NCBI GenBank assembly: GCA_032871835.1
Contig: CM065296.1
Location: 58,050,186 to 58,114,185, forward strand
Direction of reading: 5' to 3'
Source of the DNA: Dipteronia dyeriana
Taxonomy: Eukaryota > Streptophyta > Magnoliopsida > Sapindales > Sapindaceae
Length of the DNA stretch: 64,000 nucleotides
The number at the start of each line of letters is the position of its first letter. Position 1 is the stretch's first letter. The translations under genes and the position numbers were made by a program. Shown here piece after piece: positions 1 through 12,381 of this stretch. The notes beneath the pieces are model-generated. The model was not told the DNA's origin, made no database searches, and saw only the letters and a program-made list of their open reading frames with translations.

Positions 1-283
1 TTACATTATTGCCATCATCTCTGACGTGTTGCAACTGCAACAGGAAGGAATGGAGACTTCTGCCGATATAATAATGTCTCTCTAGTAGATATTAGCTATG
101 AGGTCTAGGATGACTAAGAGAGAGGCAGTGACTGCTTTCATGAATCATAGGATGAAACCTGGACAGGCTATGAAAGTAATAGCACATCTCAACATTGCTG
201 AAATGAATGGTGCTGAGATAGATGGTGTGACAAAAATTGACATGATTGTCAACTCACTATCAGATTCCTTTGATCAATTTAAG
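1..283 (+). pseudogene. Copia family A copy 1 (A1): gag C-terminal remnant
   Basis: Capsid (UBN2-type gag) fragment of a Ty1/copia element whose 5' part lies left of the window. The reading frame covers the segment ending in LSDSFDQFK and aligns with the gag of copy A2 at about 16831-17130. A deletion of about 300 bases joins gag directly to the protease tail near base 284, so the nucleocapsid zinc knuckle and the protease active site are gone. Stops and a frameshift (around 85-110) interrupt what remains. It is a dead fragment, not an independent gene. Confidence 0.8.
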
Positions 284-1640
284 TAGAGCGTTGGTGTCTA
301 CTAGTGTAGTGGGAGATATTATAATCAATTTTGATTCTTATAGGCATTTAGTTTTAATAAACGTTTATTATGTACCACAATTCAAGAGGAATTTAATTTC
401 GGTCTCTTGTCTAAATAAATTTGGATATTCGGTTACTTTTAATAAAAGTTTTATTATTAGTAAGAATAACAAATTTGCTTGTAAAGGTACATTGGAAAAT
501 GGTTTATTCTATTTGCATGGAAATATCTATCACTTGTTAGACACAGAATCAACGGAACCTAATCATAAAAGAGTATAATTATCAAAAGATGAAATCTACC
601 TATGGCATTTCTGCCTTGGTCATATTAACCTTAATAAGATTAAAAGATTGGTATGTGACGGACCTCTAAGTGACTTAAAGGTCGATGATCTACCGACTTG
701 TGAATCTTGTTTGGAAGGTAAAATGACCAAAAGGTCGTTTACGACCAAAGGCACAAGAGCCATTGAATGTTTAGGGTTGATACACACTGATGTATGTTTG
801 ACGTGGATATGAGTACTTCATCACTTTTACGAATGATCACTCAAGATTTGGCTATGTGTATCTCATGAGACATAAGTCGGATGTTTTTGACATGTTCAAA
901 ACAATTAAAGCTGAAGTTGAAAATCAGCTTGAGAAACGCATAAAAATCTTGAGGTCTGATCGTGGTGGAGAATATCTATCTGGTGAGTTTCAGCAATATC
1001 TTATTGATAATGGGATAATTCTCAATTTTCTGCACCAGGCACACCTCAAAAAAATGGGGTGGCAGAAAGGAGAAATAGACCTCGTTTGGACATGGTTAGG
1101 TTTATGTAGAGTTATTCAACGCTCCATAATTCTTTTTGGGGATATGCTTTACAAACTGCAATGTACATTCTAAACGATGTACCATCTAAGTCGGTTCCTA
1201 AAACACCGTATGAGATGTGGACCAGGCGAAAGCCTAGTTTACAACACTTAAGGATATTTGGATGTCCTACGCACGTGATATAAGGAAAGACAGAAAAGAT
1301 GGAGTCCAGTTCACAAACATGCATATTTGTAGGGTATCCAAAAGGAACAAAAGGATATTATTTTTATAGTTCTTCAGATCTTAAAGTATTTGTTTCGAAA
1401 AAATGCTAAATTTCTAGAAAAGGACTATATGAAGATTTTTGTGCCTAAAAGTATAATTTTCTTGAATAAGCTTTTAGGAGATACAATTCCACAAAATATT
1501 TCGCAACCAAGCCCAATTGTAAGTTCTCTACCAACACAAGATCAACAATCTACCATACCTCATCGTAGTGGGAGGGTTGTTAGATAACCCGAGAGATACA
1601 TCGGTCTAAGAGAATCTGTAGAGAATCTTTCGGACGATGA
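284..1640 (+). pseudogene. A1 pol, 5' half: protease tail, GAG-pre-integrase, integrase
   Basis: Broken copia pol segment. The start matches the C-terminal flank of a copia protease (YVPQFKRNLISVSCL), without the catalytic DSG. Next come the GAG-pre-integrase zinc-binding module (WHF.LGHINLNRI ... PTCESCLEGKMTKRSF) and the integrase core. The first integrase Asp sits in the HTDVC motif near 785-800, where a deletion of about 20 bases shifts the frame. The second is intact in RSDRGGEY near 957. The QNGVAERRNR region near 1050 is frameshifted. The segment ends in the linker before RT (around 1580-1640). Integrase would insert the cDNA copy into the genome. At least six lesions make it non-functional. 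Confidence 0.85.
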
Positions 1641-3225
1641 TAACCCTTATACGTACAAGGAAGCAATGGAAGATGTTGGTTGTCGCCATTGGCAAAAGGC
1701 AATGCAGTCCGAAATTGAATCTATATTCAAAAACAAAGTCTGGTCTCTTATAGACTTGCCTAAAGGGATAAAACCCATTGGGTGCAAATGGGTATACAAG
1801 AGGAAAAGAGGAATGGATGGAAAGGTGGAAACCTTTAAAGCTAGATTGGTAGCTAAAGGTTATACACAGAAGGAATGTATCAATTATGAAGAAACCTTCT
1901 CTCCCGTGGCCATGCTTAAATCCTTTAGGATACTCTTATCCATTGCGGCATCTCTAGACCTATAGATTTGGCAAATGGACGTCAAGACAACTTTCCTTAA
2001 TGAAAGTCTTGAAGAAAGCATCTATATGATGCAACCAGAAGGATTCATTGAAAAGGGCCAAGAGGAAAGAGTATGCAAGTTACAAAGATCCATATATGGA
2101 TTGAAACAAGAATCCAGATCCTGGAACATAAGGTTCGATCAAGCCGTGAAAAGTTTTGGATTTATTCAAAACCTTGATGAACCTTGTGTATACAAAAGAA
2201 TTAAAGGCGACAAGTTGGTTTTCCTAGTTGTTTACGTTGATGATATACTACTCATCGGAAACGATGTAGGTGTATTGACATCAAATCAAAGAATGATTAG
2301 CAAAACAATTTGATATGAAGGACTTAAGAGAAACAACTTATATTCTTGGTATCCAAGTTATAAGGGATAGAAAGAATAGAACGATTGCATTATCCCAAGC
2401 TTCATACATAGATAAAATCTTGTCTAGGTTTTCCATACAAGATTCTTAGAAAGGTATGTTACCTTTCAGACATAGAATCAATCTTTCTAAGGAACAAGTT
2501 CCTAAGAATGAGCATGAAGAGCAATTCATGAGTAGGGTTCCATATGTATCAGTAGTTGGAAGTCTCATGTATGCAATGCTTTGTACTAGACCAGATATTT
2601 GTTTTGATATGGGTATAGTTATCAGGTTTCAATCGAAACCTGGTCCTGATCACTGGACGATAGTCAAGCATATTTTCAAGTATTTTAGGAGAACGAGAAA
2701 CTATATGCTTGTATACTTTGGAGGGGATTTAATTCCCGTTGGGTATACAGATTCTGATTTTAATTCAGATTCTGACTCCAGTAGATCAACATCAGGATCT
2801 GTGTTTACTATTGGAGGAGGGGCAATCATGTGGAGGAGTATCAAGCAATCTTGTATTACCGATTTCACCATAGAAGCCGTGTATGTTGCCGCATGCGAGG
2901 CTGCTAAAGAGGTTGTTTGGCTCCGCCAATTCTTGATTGACTTGGAAGTGGTTACTGATACGAATAATCAAATCACTATCTATTGTGACAATAGTGGAGA
3001 AGTGGCTAATTTGAAAGAACCAAGAAGTCAAAAGAGAGGGAAACAAATTGAAAGAAAGTATCACCTTCTAAGGTAAAATGTGCATTGGGGTGACATGACG
3101 ATTACCAAGATCGCGTCAGCAGAAAATCTAGCGGATCCCTATACTAAGGCTCTTCAATAAAAGAGTTTTGATGGGCATCTAGAGAACATGAGGATGAGAG
3201 ATATGACACATTTGCTATAGAGCAA
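1641..3225 (+). pseudogene. A1 pol, 3' half: copia reverse transcriptase and RNase H
   Basis: RVT_2-type reverse transcriptase followed by a copia RNase H. Visible RT blocks: WQKAMQSEIESI (about 1690), GCKWVYKRKRG (about 1780), ARLVAKGYTQ (about 1840), QMDVKTTFLN (about 1975, first catalytic Asp) and YVDDILLIGN (about 2235, catalytic YVDD intact). RNase H: GYTDSDF (about 2740), IEAVYVAACEA (about 2870), YCDNSGEVA (about 2980), then ENLADPYTKAL (about 3125). Stops at about 1963, 2311, 2448 and 3074, plus a frameshift after 2300, disrupt it. The 3' end lies just upstream of the purine-rich AGTGGGAGAT next to the LTR. Confidence 0.88.
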
Positions 3226-3234
3226 GTGGGAGAT

Positions 3235-5450
3235 TGTTAGGATTATGCTCGATAGCAAGAGTATAATATTGTATTTGACAATCTTTTCATATTAATAAAG
3301 TGATTTCTAGTTTAACAAATCTTATAGCATTTATATTTTAATTATTATAATTGTCAAAAGTTAATAATCTTAAGGTCAAAAGACTATGAGAAAAGAAGAA
3401 TTGTTCAAACATCTAGATATGTATGAGGTAGACACAATTCTTTAGTTATTATTGAATAATATTCACAACTTAAGATAAAAGGTTGGGCGCCTTTATCTTG
3501 TCAAAGTTGTAGATTCTTTTGCTAGCATTTGAGTGGGATCAAATGTGTTATGATGAGTCTAAAACCATCAAAGTGTGGTGTCTTTGGGAAAAAGAATCCA
3601 GTGCACTGAGTGCATTGAATAGGATCACAATGAAATACTTTATCTAGAACCGTCAATAGATAAAAGTTTTTGATTTGAAGACAATCGAAGAGTCTATCCA
3701 AATCCTGAGATAAATGATGGACTTATGATTGCAAGTGTTATCATTTGAGCTATCAATGAGTACGATTATATAGCATAGTCTATCATTGATAGTTTGGTGG
3801 TATTCATTTGTTAATCGATAGAGAACTTCATTTATAGATATGGACACCGTGGCTCCATTTATTGAATGAGAGTAGAATATCATTATATGGTTGTTTTTAG
3901 GTATTGGATATTAAATCTTAACGTTAAGTTTTCAATAGTGTCTATTGAAACATGATTTCTGGACAAGTAAAAATATCCAAGTTCAAAATGTGGTCATATG
4001 AGTAAATATGGTAACTTGGAGAGCTATAGACGGTCTATGAGCTCTTGGCGATTACTGGTATTATTCACGATGATACATTTTCTCCAATAAGGTTGTCTAG
4101 GGTATGAATGAGTAACATCAACTTATTCTATCTTTATTTAAGAGTTCGATTTTAGTTGTTTAGTGGTTTGAACTAAAATTAAATAGATTTGACCTAAGTG
4201 AATCATTTGTTGATTGTGATTGGGTTGTGTCTATTGGAGCTTAAATTTAGATAGCCCGCCAAGATCCCCATTCCACACGAACTTGTATGGATCACTTGAT
4301 ATAATCTACCAGACCAATTTAGGGGTCCATTTAGATTTGTATTATGGCATGTGAACTTGTTTCTTTTAGTAAGAATTGGTCTAGTTCACATGTGGACTTT
4401 TTATTAAGGTCCAATGGATTTAATAAAATAAGAAAAATAATATATGGCCCATATATATGTGTTGGGCAGCAAGGCTATTTAGAATAGCTTAATTATATTA
4501 TTTTTATTTTATTATTTAATTAAATGGAAATTAATTAATTTGTTGATTTATTAATTATTTAATTAAAAGTCAAAATCTTTTTCTATTAGGAGATGGTCTC
4601 CTTAATATTATACTATTTTTTGGTAGTATAATTAATATTAAAGACTATATTTGATAATTAGATAAATAAAATGAATTATTTATCTAATCAAATTAGGAAG
4701 TTTTTAATATGGTTACAAATACACTATTGAGTTGAATTAGGAGTCTTGGTGTAGGAAAGAATTCATTTTGGAAAAGGATTCTTAACCACCAAGTAAATCC
4801 ACCTAAGGATAGGATTCTTAACTACCAAGTAAATCATTCTTAGGAGAGGATTTGGTCTTCTATATATATACTTGTAAATTTCGACCAAGTATGAGTTTTT
4901 GGTGTGAGAAGTTGTTTTTTATTTGTTTTTTTTTTATTGTTATATATATAAAAAAAACTTTGTCCAACTCATTATGTGAAGAATTCGGCCAAGCATAGAG
5001 AAAAGACGGAACGTTTTTGTTTTCGATAGTACACTAGTATCCTTTGCATCAAAAGGGTTTTGTGTACAACATCGAATCAAGGTTCACGCGAGTTTCAATC
5101 AAATTGATTGATAATTCAAAAGTGACCAGACGTTCTTGGTTTTTCTCTTGGAGGATTATTGTGACTAACAAAGAAGAAGATTTTGTTTGTTTCCATCCTC
5201 AGGTATACAATTTAAAGAAAGGCCCACATTCCTAGGTGATTCACGTTCGTGATTGGATTGGAAGATCTTACAGATTCAATTTGAGGCTAGTTCAATCGTC
5301 ACGAAAAAAAGGGTACGATACTTTTTTATATACATAAACTAATCTAGGGTTAAGGTTCTTGTTATTAAAAGGGATTTTTTTTATATACACAAACCCTAAT
5401 TTCTAATTTTCTCACGTTTCTGTTGTGGTTGAACCCTTTTTTACCTTACA
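3235..5450 (+). repeat. Family A 3' LTR (copy A1), 2216 bp
   Basis: Begins TGTTAGGATTATGC directly after the purine-rich AGTGGGAGAT and ends TTACCTTACA, giving the usual TG...CA termini. Its full length is matched by the LTR at 13009-15212 and, on the other strand, by 10097-12381 and 18786-20677. An AT-rich TATA-like stretch lies at 4861-4870, followed by the U5 segment ending just before unrelated DNA at 5451. Because RNase H lies upstream, this is the 3' LTR. The matching 5' LTR is outside the window. The first bases after it, CGACC at 5451-5455, should be the right target duplication. Confidence 0.9.
4861..4870 (+). promoter_or_regulatory. Probable TATA box in family A LTR
   Basis: TATATATATA followed by the same downstream sequence (ACTTGTAAATTTCGAC) as the TATA-like run at 14634-14642 in the A2 LTR. 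Conservation between copies and the position within the LTR suit a U3 core promoter. Transcription start is inferred about 30 bases downstream. No experimental evidence. Confidence 0.5.
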
Positions 5451-5826
5451 CGACCATGGAGTCTTCAAACTCTTGGTCAAGGTACTCACCTCCACGATCC
5501 GATCGTAGTAACTTGATAGTCCTACCTAATTGATTCTCAACTTTAGCTCAAAATTCTTTGAACATTTCAAATGTTTCAGACTTCCATTACATTAGGTAGA
5601 CGTATCCATAACTTGAGTAGTTATCTTTAAAGGTGACATAATACTCATAACCACCCCTAGCTTTAACATTCATCGGTCCACAGACATTTGTATGTATAAG
5701 CTCTAGCGGTTCTTTAGATCTAAGCCTTTTTCCAGTTAAAGATCTCTTAGTCATCTTACCTTCCAGATAAGATTCACAGACAGGTAAGGTGCCAACCTTT
5801 AACTCATTTAAAGGTTCACTTTTAAT
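5451..5826 (-). pseudogene. Family E copia integrase fragment (antisense)
   Basis: Read on the minus strand, this is the zinc-binding and N-terminal core of a copia integrase. Segments resembling GKMTKRSL, EPLELIHTN, GPMNVKARGGYEYYVTF and LRSDRGGEYL are recognisable and correspond to 63170-63560 of the family-E element at the right edge. It abuts the A1 LTR at 5451, so A1 probably inserted into an older E copy. Internal stops and truncation at both ends make it a fossil fragment. Confidence 0.8.
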
Positions 5827-5938
5827 ATGTGCACAAGTTTAAAAAATAAATAACATAACAGGAATGAAATGTACCTTTCTTTTTATTTACTTCATAAATC
5901 CATTTACAAATTACTTGTTTAGGGCAAAAACCCCAACA
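5827..5938 (-). repeat. Family E LTR start fragment (minus)
   Basis: About 110 bases matching, in reverse complement, the first bases of the family-E LTR at 58619. The LTR start (complement of CCCCAACA at 5931-5938) faces right. The left side joins the integrase fragment without intervening sequence, so this is a rearranged junction rather than a complete LTR. Confidence 0.7.
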
Positions 5939-6701
5939 TTAAGAACATAATTAAATAATCTTATTATTTAATTTATTTAATCACCATGATTCATTAATTA
6001 AATAATCTCATTATTTAATTAATTTCTAAAAAAAAATGCATGTCACTTTCATAACACAATTAATTGGACAATCCAACTAATTAACTGTGACCTTTATTAC
6101 CTAAATCGATCGGGCTAGCAAGGGAACCTAATGGACCCACAATAATTTGAACTCCAATAATCCTCAGAATTATTTATTAAACTCTTTAATTAATATTCTT
6201 TGATTATTAAATCCGGTGTTATTCCACTAAAAACCCGAAGCTGCACTCTCTCAACTGCAGACACTTTTACACAGACCAATACGATTTGGTGTTCGTTGAT
6301 ATAACTATTACATATGGTGTGATCCTTCACAGTAGTTCATAATTAGAGCCGGGTAATAATGTCCATTATACCCCTCTAACTGCATATATTCTTTCAGTAC
6401 CGTTGATTCTCTAATAGACAATAAATCTTATTTCCTCCCGTATTAGAAGAACGCTCATATTGTCCAAGCCCCGAATCAACCCTTAAGGGAACTACCATCC
6501 ACTTCCCACAAGAAGAAGTGGATTCCACTATTGTGTACAAACCTTCCCAGACACAAGCCAAACCGCAATCCCAACATATATAGCATATTGACCGGGAACT
6601 GCATCTGACCTCACCCATGATATATCAAAGACCGTGATCTAACCTGAAGGAGTTGATAAGACACTCAACATTAAGAACACCCATATATAACCATCATTAG
6701 T

Positions 6702-6748
<47 letters not shown>

Positions 6749-7169
6749 AATCTCATCGGTAAATGGATCTTGGTGAGAGATTCATATGGATCTTGGTGAG
6801 AGATTCATATAGATCATGACCCAGTCCTATATGGTCACACCATACAAGGTGCCTTTATTCCCATATCTCATATGAATGATTCAGGATAGAATCATCGTAC
6901 ATTACAGAATGGATCGCATATATAGATTAACCGTAAATAAAGTACCTAGTTTTATTTTCTATCTATGGACTCTTTAGATTGCACGTCTCTTACTGTACCC
7001 ATCTATATATGACACTCATATACACAGTTCGAGATTACATCCGAAAATCTAGGATGTTAATATGCACAAGTTATAAAATAAACAACACAACAAGAATGAA
7101 TTGAACTTTTATTTTATTTATTTCACAAATCCATTTACAAATTACATCTTTAGGGCATAAACCCCAACA
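5939..7169 (-). repeat. Family E LTR, truncated (minus)
   Basis: Reverse complement of roughly the first two thirds of the E LTR at 58619-60349. The LTR start is CCCCAACA at 7162-7169. The left end at 5939 corresponds to about 59785 of the intact LTR, so U5 is missing. Contains a (TA)n run at about 6704-6741 and a short tandem duplication of about 28 bases at about 6762-6816, both absent from the copy at 58619. Confidence 0.8.
6704..6741. repeat. (TA)n microsatellite
   Basis: Uninterrupted TA dinucleotides inside the truncated E LTR, followed by a short TG run. Likely grew after insertion by replication slippage. Confidence 0.9.
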
Positions 7170-8080
7170 AATCATGCACAATAAATACCCACAACAAAAA
7201 TAAAGACACAACAAGGCTCATACATAAAATAAGGTAATCAAGATACAATATGACAATTAAGTTCAGAGTAACCACATCAAGCATTAATATTTCACAAAAT
7301 TTATGGCATGGGGATGAAACAACCCCCAAACTATTTTTCTACTATATGCTAAACGCTGTACAAGTATGTGTATATATACCAGCCCCAAACCAAATGGGGC
7401 AATATAAGCAATTTAAGCACCTGTACATTCTCATGAAAAATCCTATAAAGCCTTCGGCATATCACATCAAGAATGAAATAATCAATCAATGCAAACTCTT
7501 GGAAACCCAAAATTGTATCAACATTTATAATCATTTCCATCTATTAACACCTATCGACATGTGCATCTTAAAAATTGTTCAATATGAAAATTCACATTCA
7601 CATGTATCCAAAATTATCTATAAACGAAATTAATAGAGAGATAGAGATTGAGATGAAAAGATTAAACCGGGGTGATTGTTTCTCAAATGTGATTAGGTTA
7701 TCGCCCGTTTTATAAGCACTCTTGGCTTGCTCGTCCCTCAAAGACTTGCAAGTTGTCAGTGTGTCAATTTCAAGAGATAAGGAACCAATCCTTAAAGCAT
7801 AAACTCTAACCAAAAAGAAGTAAATAACCACACAAATATATTCACAAATCGAATGTCTCACAAGATAAATCTCTCTCCACAACTCTAAAAAATCCACTAA
7901 ATATTAACTCTAAAAATTCTTAAAGCAATGTAAATAAAAGCAAAAATAAAGTGCTGAAAAATAAACTAACTAAAAATAGTTCAATAATATAAAGAAATGG
8001 CATGTAATGGTATGGTGGCCTACGTATGCTCTTCACTTATTGGCCTTTTCCCCTTCGGGTCTCACTCTACTCAAAGCCTC
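7170..8080. other. Unassigned AT-rich spacer between head-to-head E LTRs
   Basis: AT-rich sequence between the E LTR start at 7169 and the transposon-protein remnant. The open frames here (for example the minus-strand frame at 7598-7897) show no recognisable domain and look like chance. It may be non-coding flank of the element that left the remnant at 8080-9410. Confidence 0.5.
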
Positions 8081-9410
8081 TCCTCATGCTCCTACATGGA
8101 TATCTCTATAACTCTTCGATACTTTGGGTCAATAGTGGGGCCTCACTGGAATGAGGTAGGTTATGGTAGCTTCTTTCTTCAAGTGTATGGGACAACCTTC
8201 AATTCCCTTCTCAAATTTGTAACATTCTCCCACACTTATTCAAAGCCACCTCTGGTTTATGCCATAACCTCTTTTATCCTCTCTCTATTTAAAAGTACTT
8301 GCTTTTTGATATCCTGGAGCCTTGAAATTATAGCCTGCAAAGGATCTCTGCCATCCATAGGAATGTTAGGAACTGGAACTCCCTGATCAAAATTCATCTG
8401 TTCCACCCTAAAATCCGTGTACTCTTACTCATGTTCCATATATTCCTAGTTCTCCTAGTGTTGCCTACTCCTGTTGGCCCCTGCTCCATCTTTCTTCTTC
8501 CCAGTTTTTTTCTCTAGTTGGTGAAATCCCTCTCTGTCTCTAGAGTGGTCCAAGTACCTACCCCGATATCAGCCATAGGATCCTCAAACGGGTTGTCTCC
8601 AAACTCAACCCCAGCTTGCCTACAAAATGCAGTGATAAGGCACGAAAATAAGAGTGGATGCTTGTTGTTCATGTTCTCCCCCACAGTGACTATACACGAC
8701 TTTGCTATAGATCCCAAATTGATTGGATGGTCATGTTGGATGCAGTGTATCATGGTAGCTATCTTGTAAGAGATTGTGGTGATGTGCTTCCACGGCCGGA
8801 GGGAATGAGAGATGAAGTGGTGCCACACCCTTAATTCAATCTTCAAATTTGTGTGCTTAATGTGGAAATCTGAGGCTAACCCAAAACAACATCTGATCAA
8901 TCACAAGATCATTAGCTAGGTCCATATTTTTCCTTCATAAAGATCGTTCCAAGTCACTCCTTCCCTAATGTACCTTCTTTGGTCATTAGAGTGTTCTACC
9001 TGGAAATATCTGTTTATGTCAACTGAATTAATTTTGACTTCTCTTCCTTAAACCATGACCGTTGTGCCTACTTGGAAGTTTCAGAGATTTATTCTTGCAT
9101 AAAGTTCTTCCATTTTTAGTCTGCAGAGCCTATATGGAGTACTAGCATACATTTGCCACCCCATTCTTCTCACCATGTGAGGGATGTTAATGTTTTCAAC
9201 CTCATTTGTTGCCACTCCCCTTTCTTTTATAAGTCCACATCTTTGGAAACTCTCCAACTGACTTCCAAATTCTGCATTCAATGTACATGGGGAATTTGAG
9301 CCCTTTTCTTCCCAGCTTGCATTCTTGGTTCGTGGTCTTGAAGACATCTGCAAAAGAGATAGCATTATTAAGGGCAACTTACAATTAGCCATAAGCATGT
9401 ATAGGGCCAT
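8080..9410 (-). pseudogene. Putative plant transposon protein remnant (PF20167-like)
   Basis: Minus-strand coding remnant. The N-terminal part (about 9350-9085) has the arrangement QRCGLIKERGVA ... NIPHMVRRMGWQMYASTPYRL ... EELYARI. The C-terminal part (8900-8514) has LRVWHHFISHSLRP ... ATMIHCIQHDHPINLGSI ... LLFSCLITAFCRQAGVEF. These match what I know of the PF20167 domain, which occurs in many plant retroelement-associated ORFs and has no established biochemical function. The two parts are in different frames with several stops between (about 8900-9085). The tail (about 8514-8100) reads as a hydrophilic region containing PLQAIISRLQDIKKQ. Assignment is from memory of the family pattern. Confidence 0.6.
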
Positions 9411-9484
9411 AACAGGGAAGACTGATAAGGTAGTATTATCCTAACAGTGCCCAGTGTGCGGATCGTACGCTGGTAGTGTGCTGG

Positions 9485-10096
9485 TGTTGGGGTTTATGTC
9501 TTAAAGCGTGTTATTTATAAATGGAATGATAACATAAATAAAAGAATAGTTTAATTTATTCTTCTTATGTCATATATTATGTATAACTTGTGCATTTAAC
9601 ATTAAAGATTGTTGGATGTAATCTCGAACTGTGCATATAAATGTCTTATATAGATGGATACAGTAAGAGACATGCAGTCAAAAGAGTCCGTAGATAGCAA
9701 ATAAAGCTGAGTACTTTATTTATGGTTAATCTACAGCTGCAGTTCATTCTGTAGTGTACGATGATCCTATCCTGAATCATTCATATAGAGATATGAGAAT
9801 GGAGGCACCTTGTATGATGTGATCATATAGGACTGGGTTATGATCTATATGAATCTCTCACTAAGATTTGTTTAACAATGAGATTCGTATATATCAAGTA
9901 ATGATGGCTATATGTGGGTGATCTTATCGACTCTTTCAGGTTAGATTATTGTCTTTGATATACCATGGATGAGGTCGGAGTAATATTCCCGATCGTTATG
10001 CTCCGTATGTTCGGACCGCGGTTTGACTTGTAGCTGGGAAGGTTTGTACACAATAGTGGAATCCGCTCGTTCTTACGATAAGTAGATAGTTGTTCC
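9485..10096 (+). repeat. Family E LTR, 5' third (plus)
   Basis: Starts TGTTGGGGTTTATG and follows the E LTR at 58619 for about 600 bases before being cut by the family-A LTR at 10097. Its start faces the start of the minus-strand E LTR at 7169, so the two enclose 7170-9484 head to head. Confidence 0.8.
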
Positions 10097-12381
10097 AGTA
10101 GGAAAAAATCAAATCAAAAGCGGCGGAAGCAGAAAAAGGGGTTTGAGTATATTTCAAAATATTCCATTTAAAAGAAAGAACCTTAAGCTTTGATTAATTC
10201 ACGTATATTAAATGTATCATACCTTTTTCTCGTAACAATTGAAGTTGCACCGAATTGAATCCGTACGAACTTCCAATCTTATCACGAATGTGAATCACCT
10301 GGAGTGTGGGCTTCCTTTCTTTGAATTGTATACCTGAGAATGGAAACAAAAAAAAAATCTTTTTTTTTTGTTAGTCACAATAATCCTCCAAACCCTAAGA
10401 ACTTTTGGTCACTTGTGAATTATCAATCTATTTGATTGAAACTAGTGTGAACCTTGATTCGATTTTTGTACACAAAATCCTTTTGATGTAAAGGATACTA
10501 GTGCACAACAAAACACAAAAACGTTCCCTCTTTTCTCTATGCTTGGCGGAATTCTCCACACAATTTCTATGAGTTGGCCGAAATTTATCTAGAGCAAAAA
10601 CTAAATTTTTCTCTCTAAAAATTCTATGTTGGCCAAAATTTCTCTTAGAACTATGTATTAGCTTGGCCGAAATCTACATAAGAGTATATATAGGTGTCCA
10701 AATCCTCTCTTAAGAAGGATCTTCTTGGTGGGCAAGAACCCTCTCATTAGGAGGATTTACTTGGTGGACAAGAATCCTCACTAAAAGAATATTTCTTTTC
10801 CACACCAAGACTCGTAATCCAATTCAATAACGTAATTATTCAATAACCAATTATTGAATATAAATTAAATTGTGACTATATCAAAACTTTCTAATTTGAC
10901 CAACTGTCAATTAGAGTTTTGATAGAAATCAAATACTTCATAATTTGACTAGATAAATAAATTACTTTTATTTATCTACTAATCAAATATAGTATTTGAA
11001 ATTTATCATACTACCAACAATAGTATGACACTAGGAGACCTTCTCCAACTAGGATTTTTTTTTTAACTTTTAATTAAATAAATAAATAAATAATAAAATA
11101 ATTGATTTCCATTTAATTGAATAAAAAAAATAAACAATATAATAAGCTATTACGTTTAGCCTTGACACCCAAGTCCATACAAGGGCATATATATTGTTTT
11201 TTCCTATTTTATTAAATCTACTGGACCTCAATAAAAGGTCCACATGTGAACTAGACTCATTCTTACTAAAAGAAACAAGTCCAAACGCATTATTACAATT
11301 CTAGATGGACCTATAAATTGGTCCGGTAGAATATATATAGTGATCCATGCAAGTTCGTGTGAATTGGGGATCATGACGGGCTATCTAAGTTTAAGCTCCA
11401 ATAGACATAACCTAATCACAATCAACAAATGATTCACTTAGGTCCGATCTATTAATTTTAGTTCATTCCACTAAAGAACTAAAATTGAACTCTTAAATAA
11501 TGACAGAATAAGTTAATATCCCTCATTCGTACCCTAGACAATCTTAATGGAGATAGTGTATCCTCGTGAAGAATACCAGTAATCGCCAAGAGCTCATAGA
11601 CCGCCTATAGCTCTCCTAGTTACCATATTTACTCATATGACCACATTTTGAACTTGGATATTTTGACTTGTCCAGAAGCCATATTTCAATAGACACTATT
11701 AAAAACTTAATGTTAAGATTTAATATCCAATACCTCAGAATATCCATATGATGATATTCTACTCACATTTAATAAATGAAGCCACGATGTCCATATCTAA
11801 AAATGAACAAATGAATACCACCAAACTATCGAGGATAGACTATGCTATATAATCGTACTCATTGATAGCTCAAATGATAACACTTGCAACCATAAGTCCA
11901 TCTTTTATCTTCGGATTGAGATAGACTCCCCGGTTGTCTTCAAGTGAAAACTTTTATACATTGACGATTCTAGACAAAGTATTTTACTGTGATCTGATTC
12001 AATGCACCTAGTGCACTAGATTATTTTGCCCAAAGACACCACACTTTGATGATTTTAGACTCATCATAACACATTTGATCCCACTCAAATGCTAGCAAAA
12101 GAATCTACAACTTTAAAAAGGTAAAGGCGCCCAACCTTTATCTTAAGTTGTGAATATGGTTCATGACTAACTAAAGAATTGTGTCTACCTCATACATATC
12201 TAGAGGTACAAACAATTCTTCTATTCTCGTAGTCTTTTGACCTTATGTTTATTTACTTTTGACAATTATAATAATTAAACTATAAATGCTATAATATTTG
12301 TTAAATTAGAAATCACTTTATTAAAATGAAAAGATTGTCAAATATGTCATTACACTCTTGTTATTGAGCATAATCCTACCA
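10097..12381 (-). repeat. Family A LTR (copy A3, minus)
   Basis: Full-length reverse complement of the family-A LTR. The left end AGTAGGAAAA is the LTR 3' end with the terminal TG altered to AG, and the right end GCATAATCCTACCA is the LTR start. Because RNase H in the same orientation lies to the right, this is the 3' LTR of a minus-strand element. Its TATA-like run is at about 10684-10697 on the complement. Confidence 0.88.

Noticed and set aside
6394..6618. Minus-strand 74-codon ORF in the E LTR
   Set aside because: Interior of an LTR; the equivalent region of the LTR at 58619 has no matching open frame.
7598..7897. Minus-strand ORF of 99 codons with hydrophobic stretches
   Set aside because: No recognisable motif, AT-rich composition alone can give such a frame, and it lies between LTR debris.
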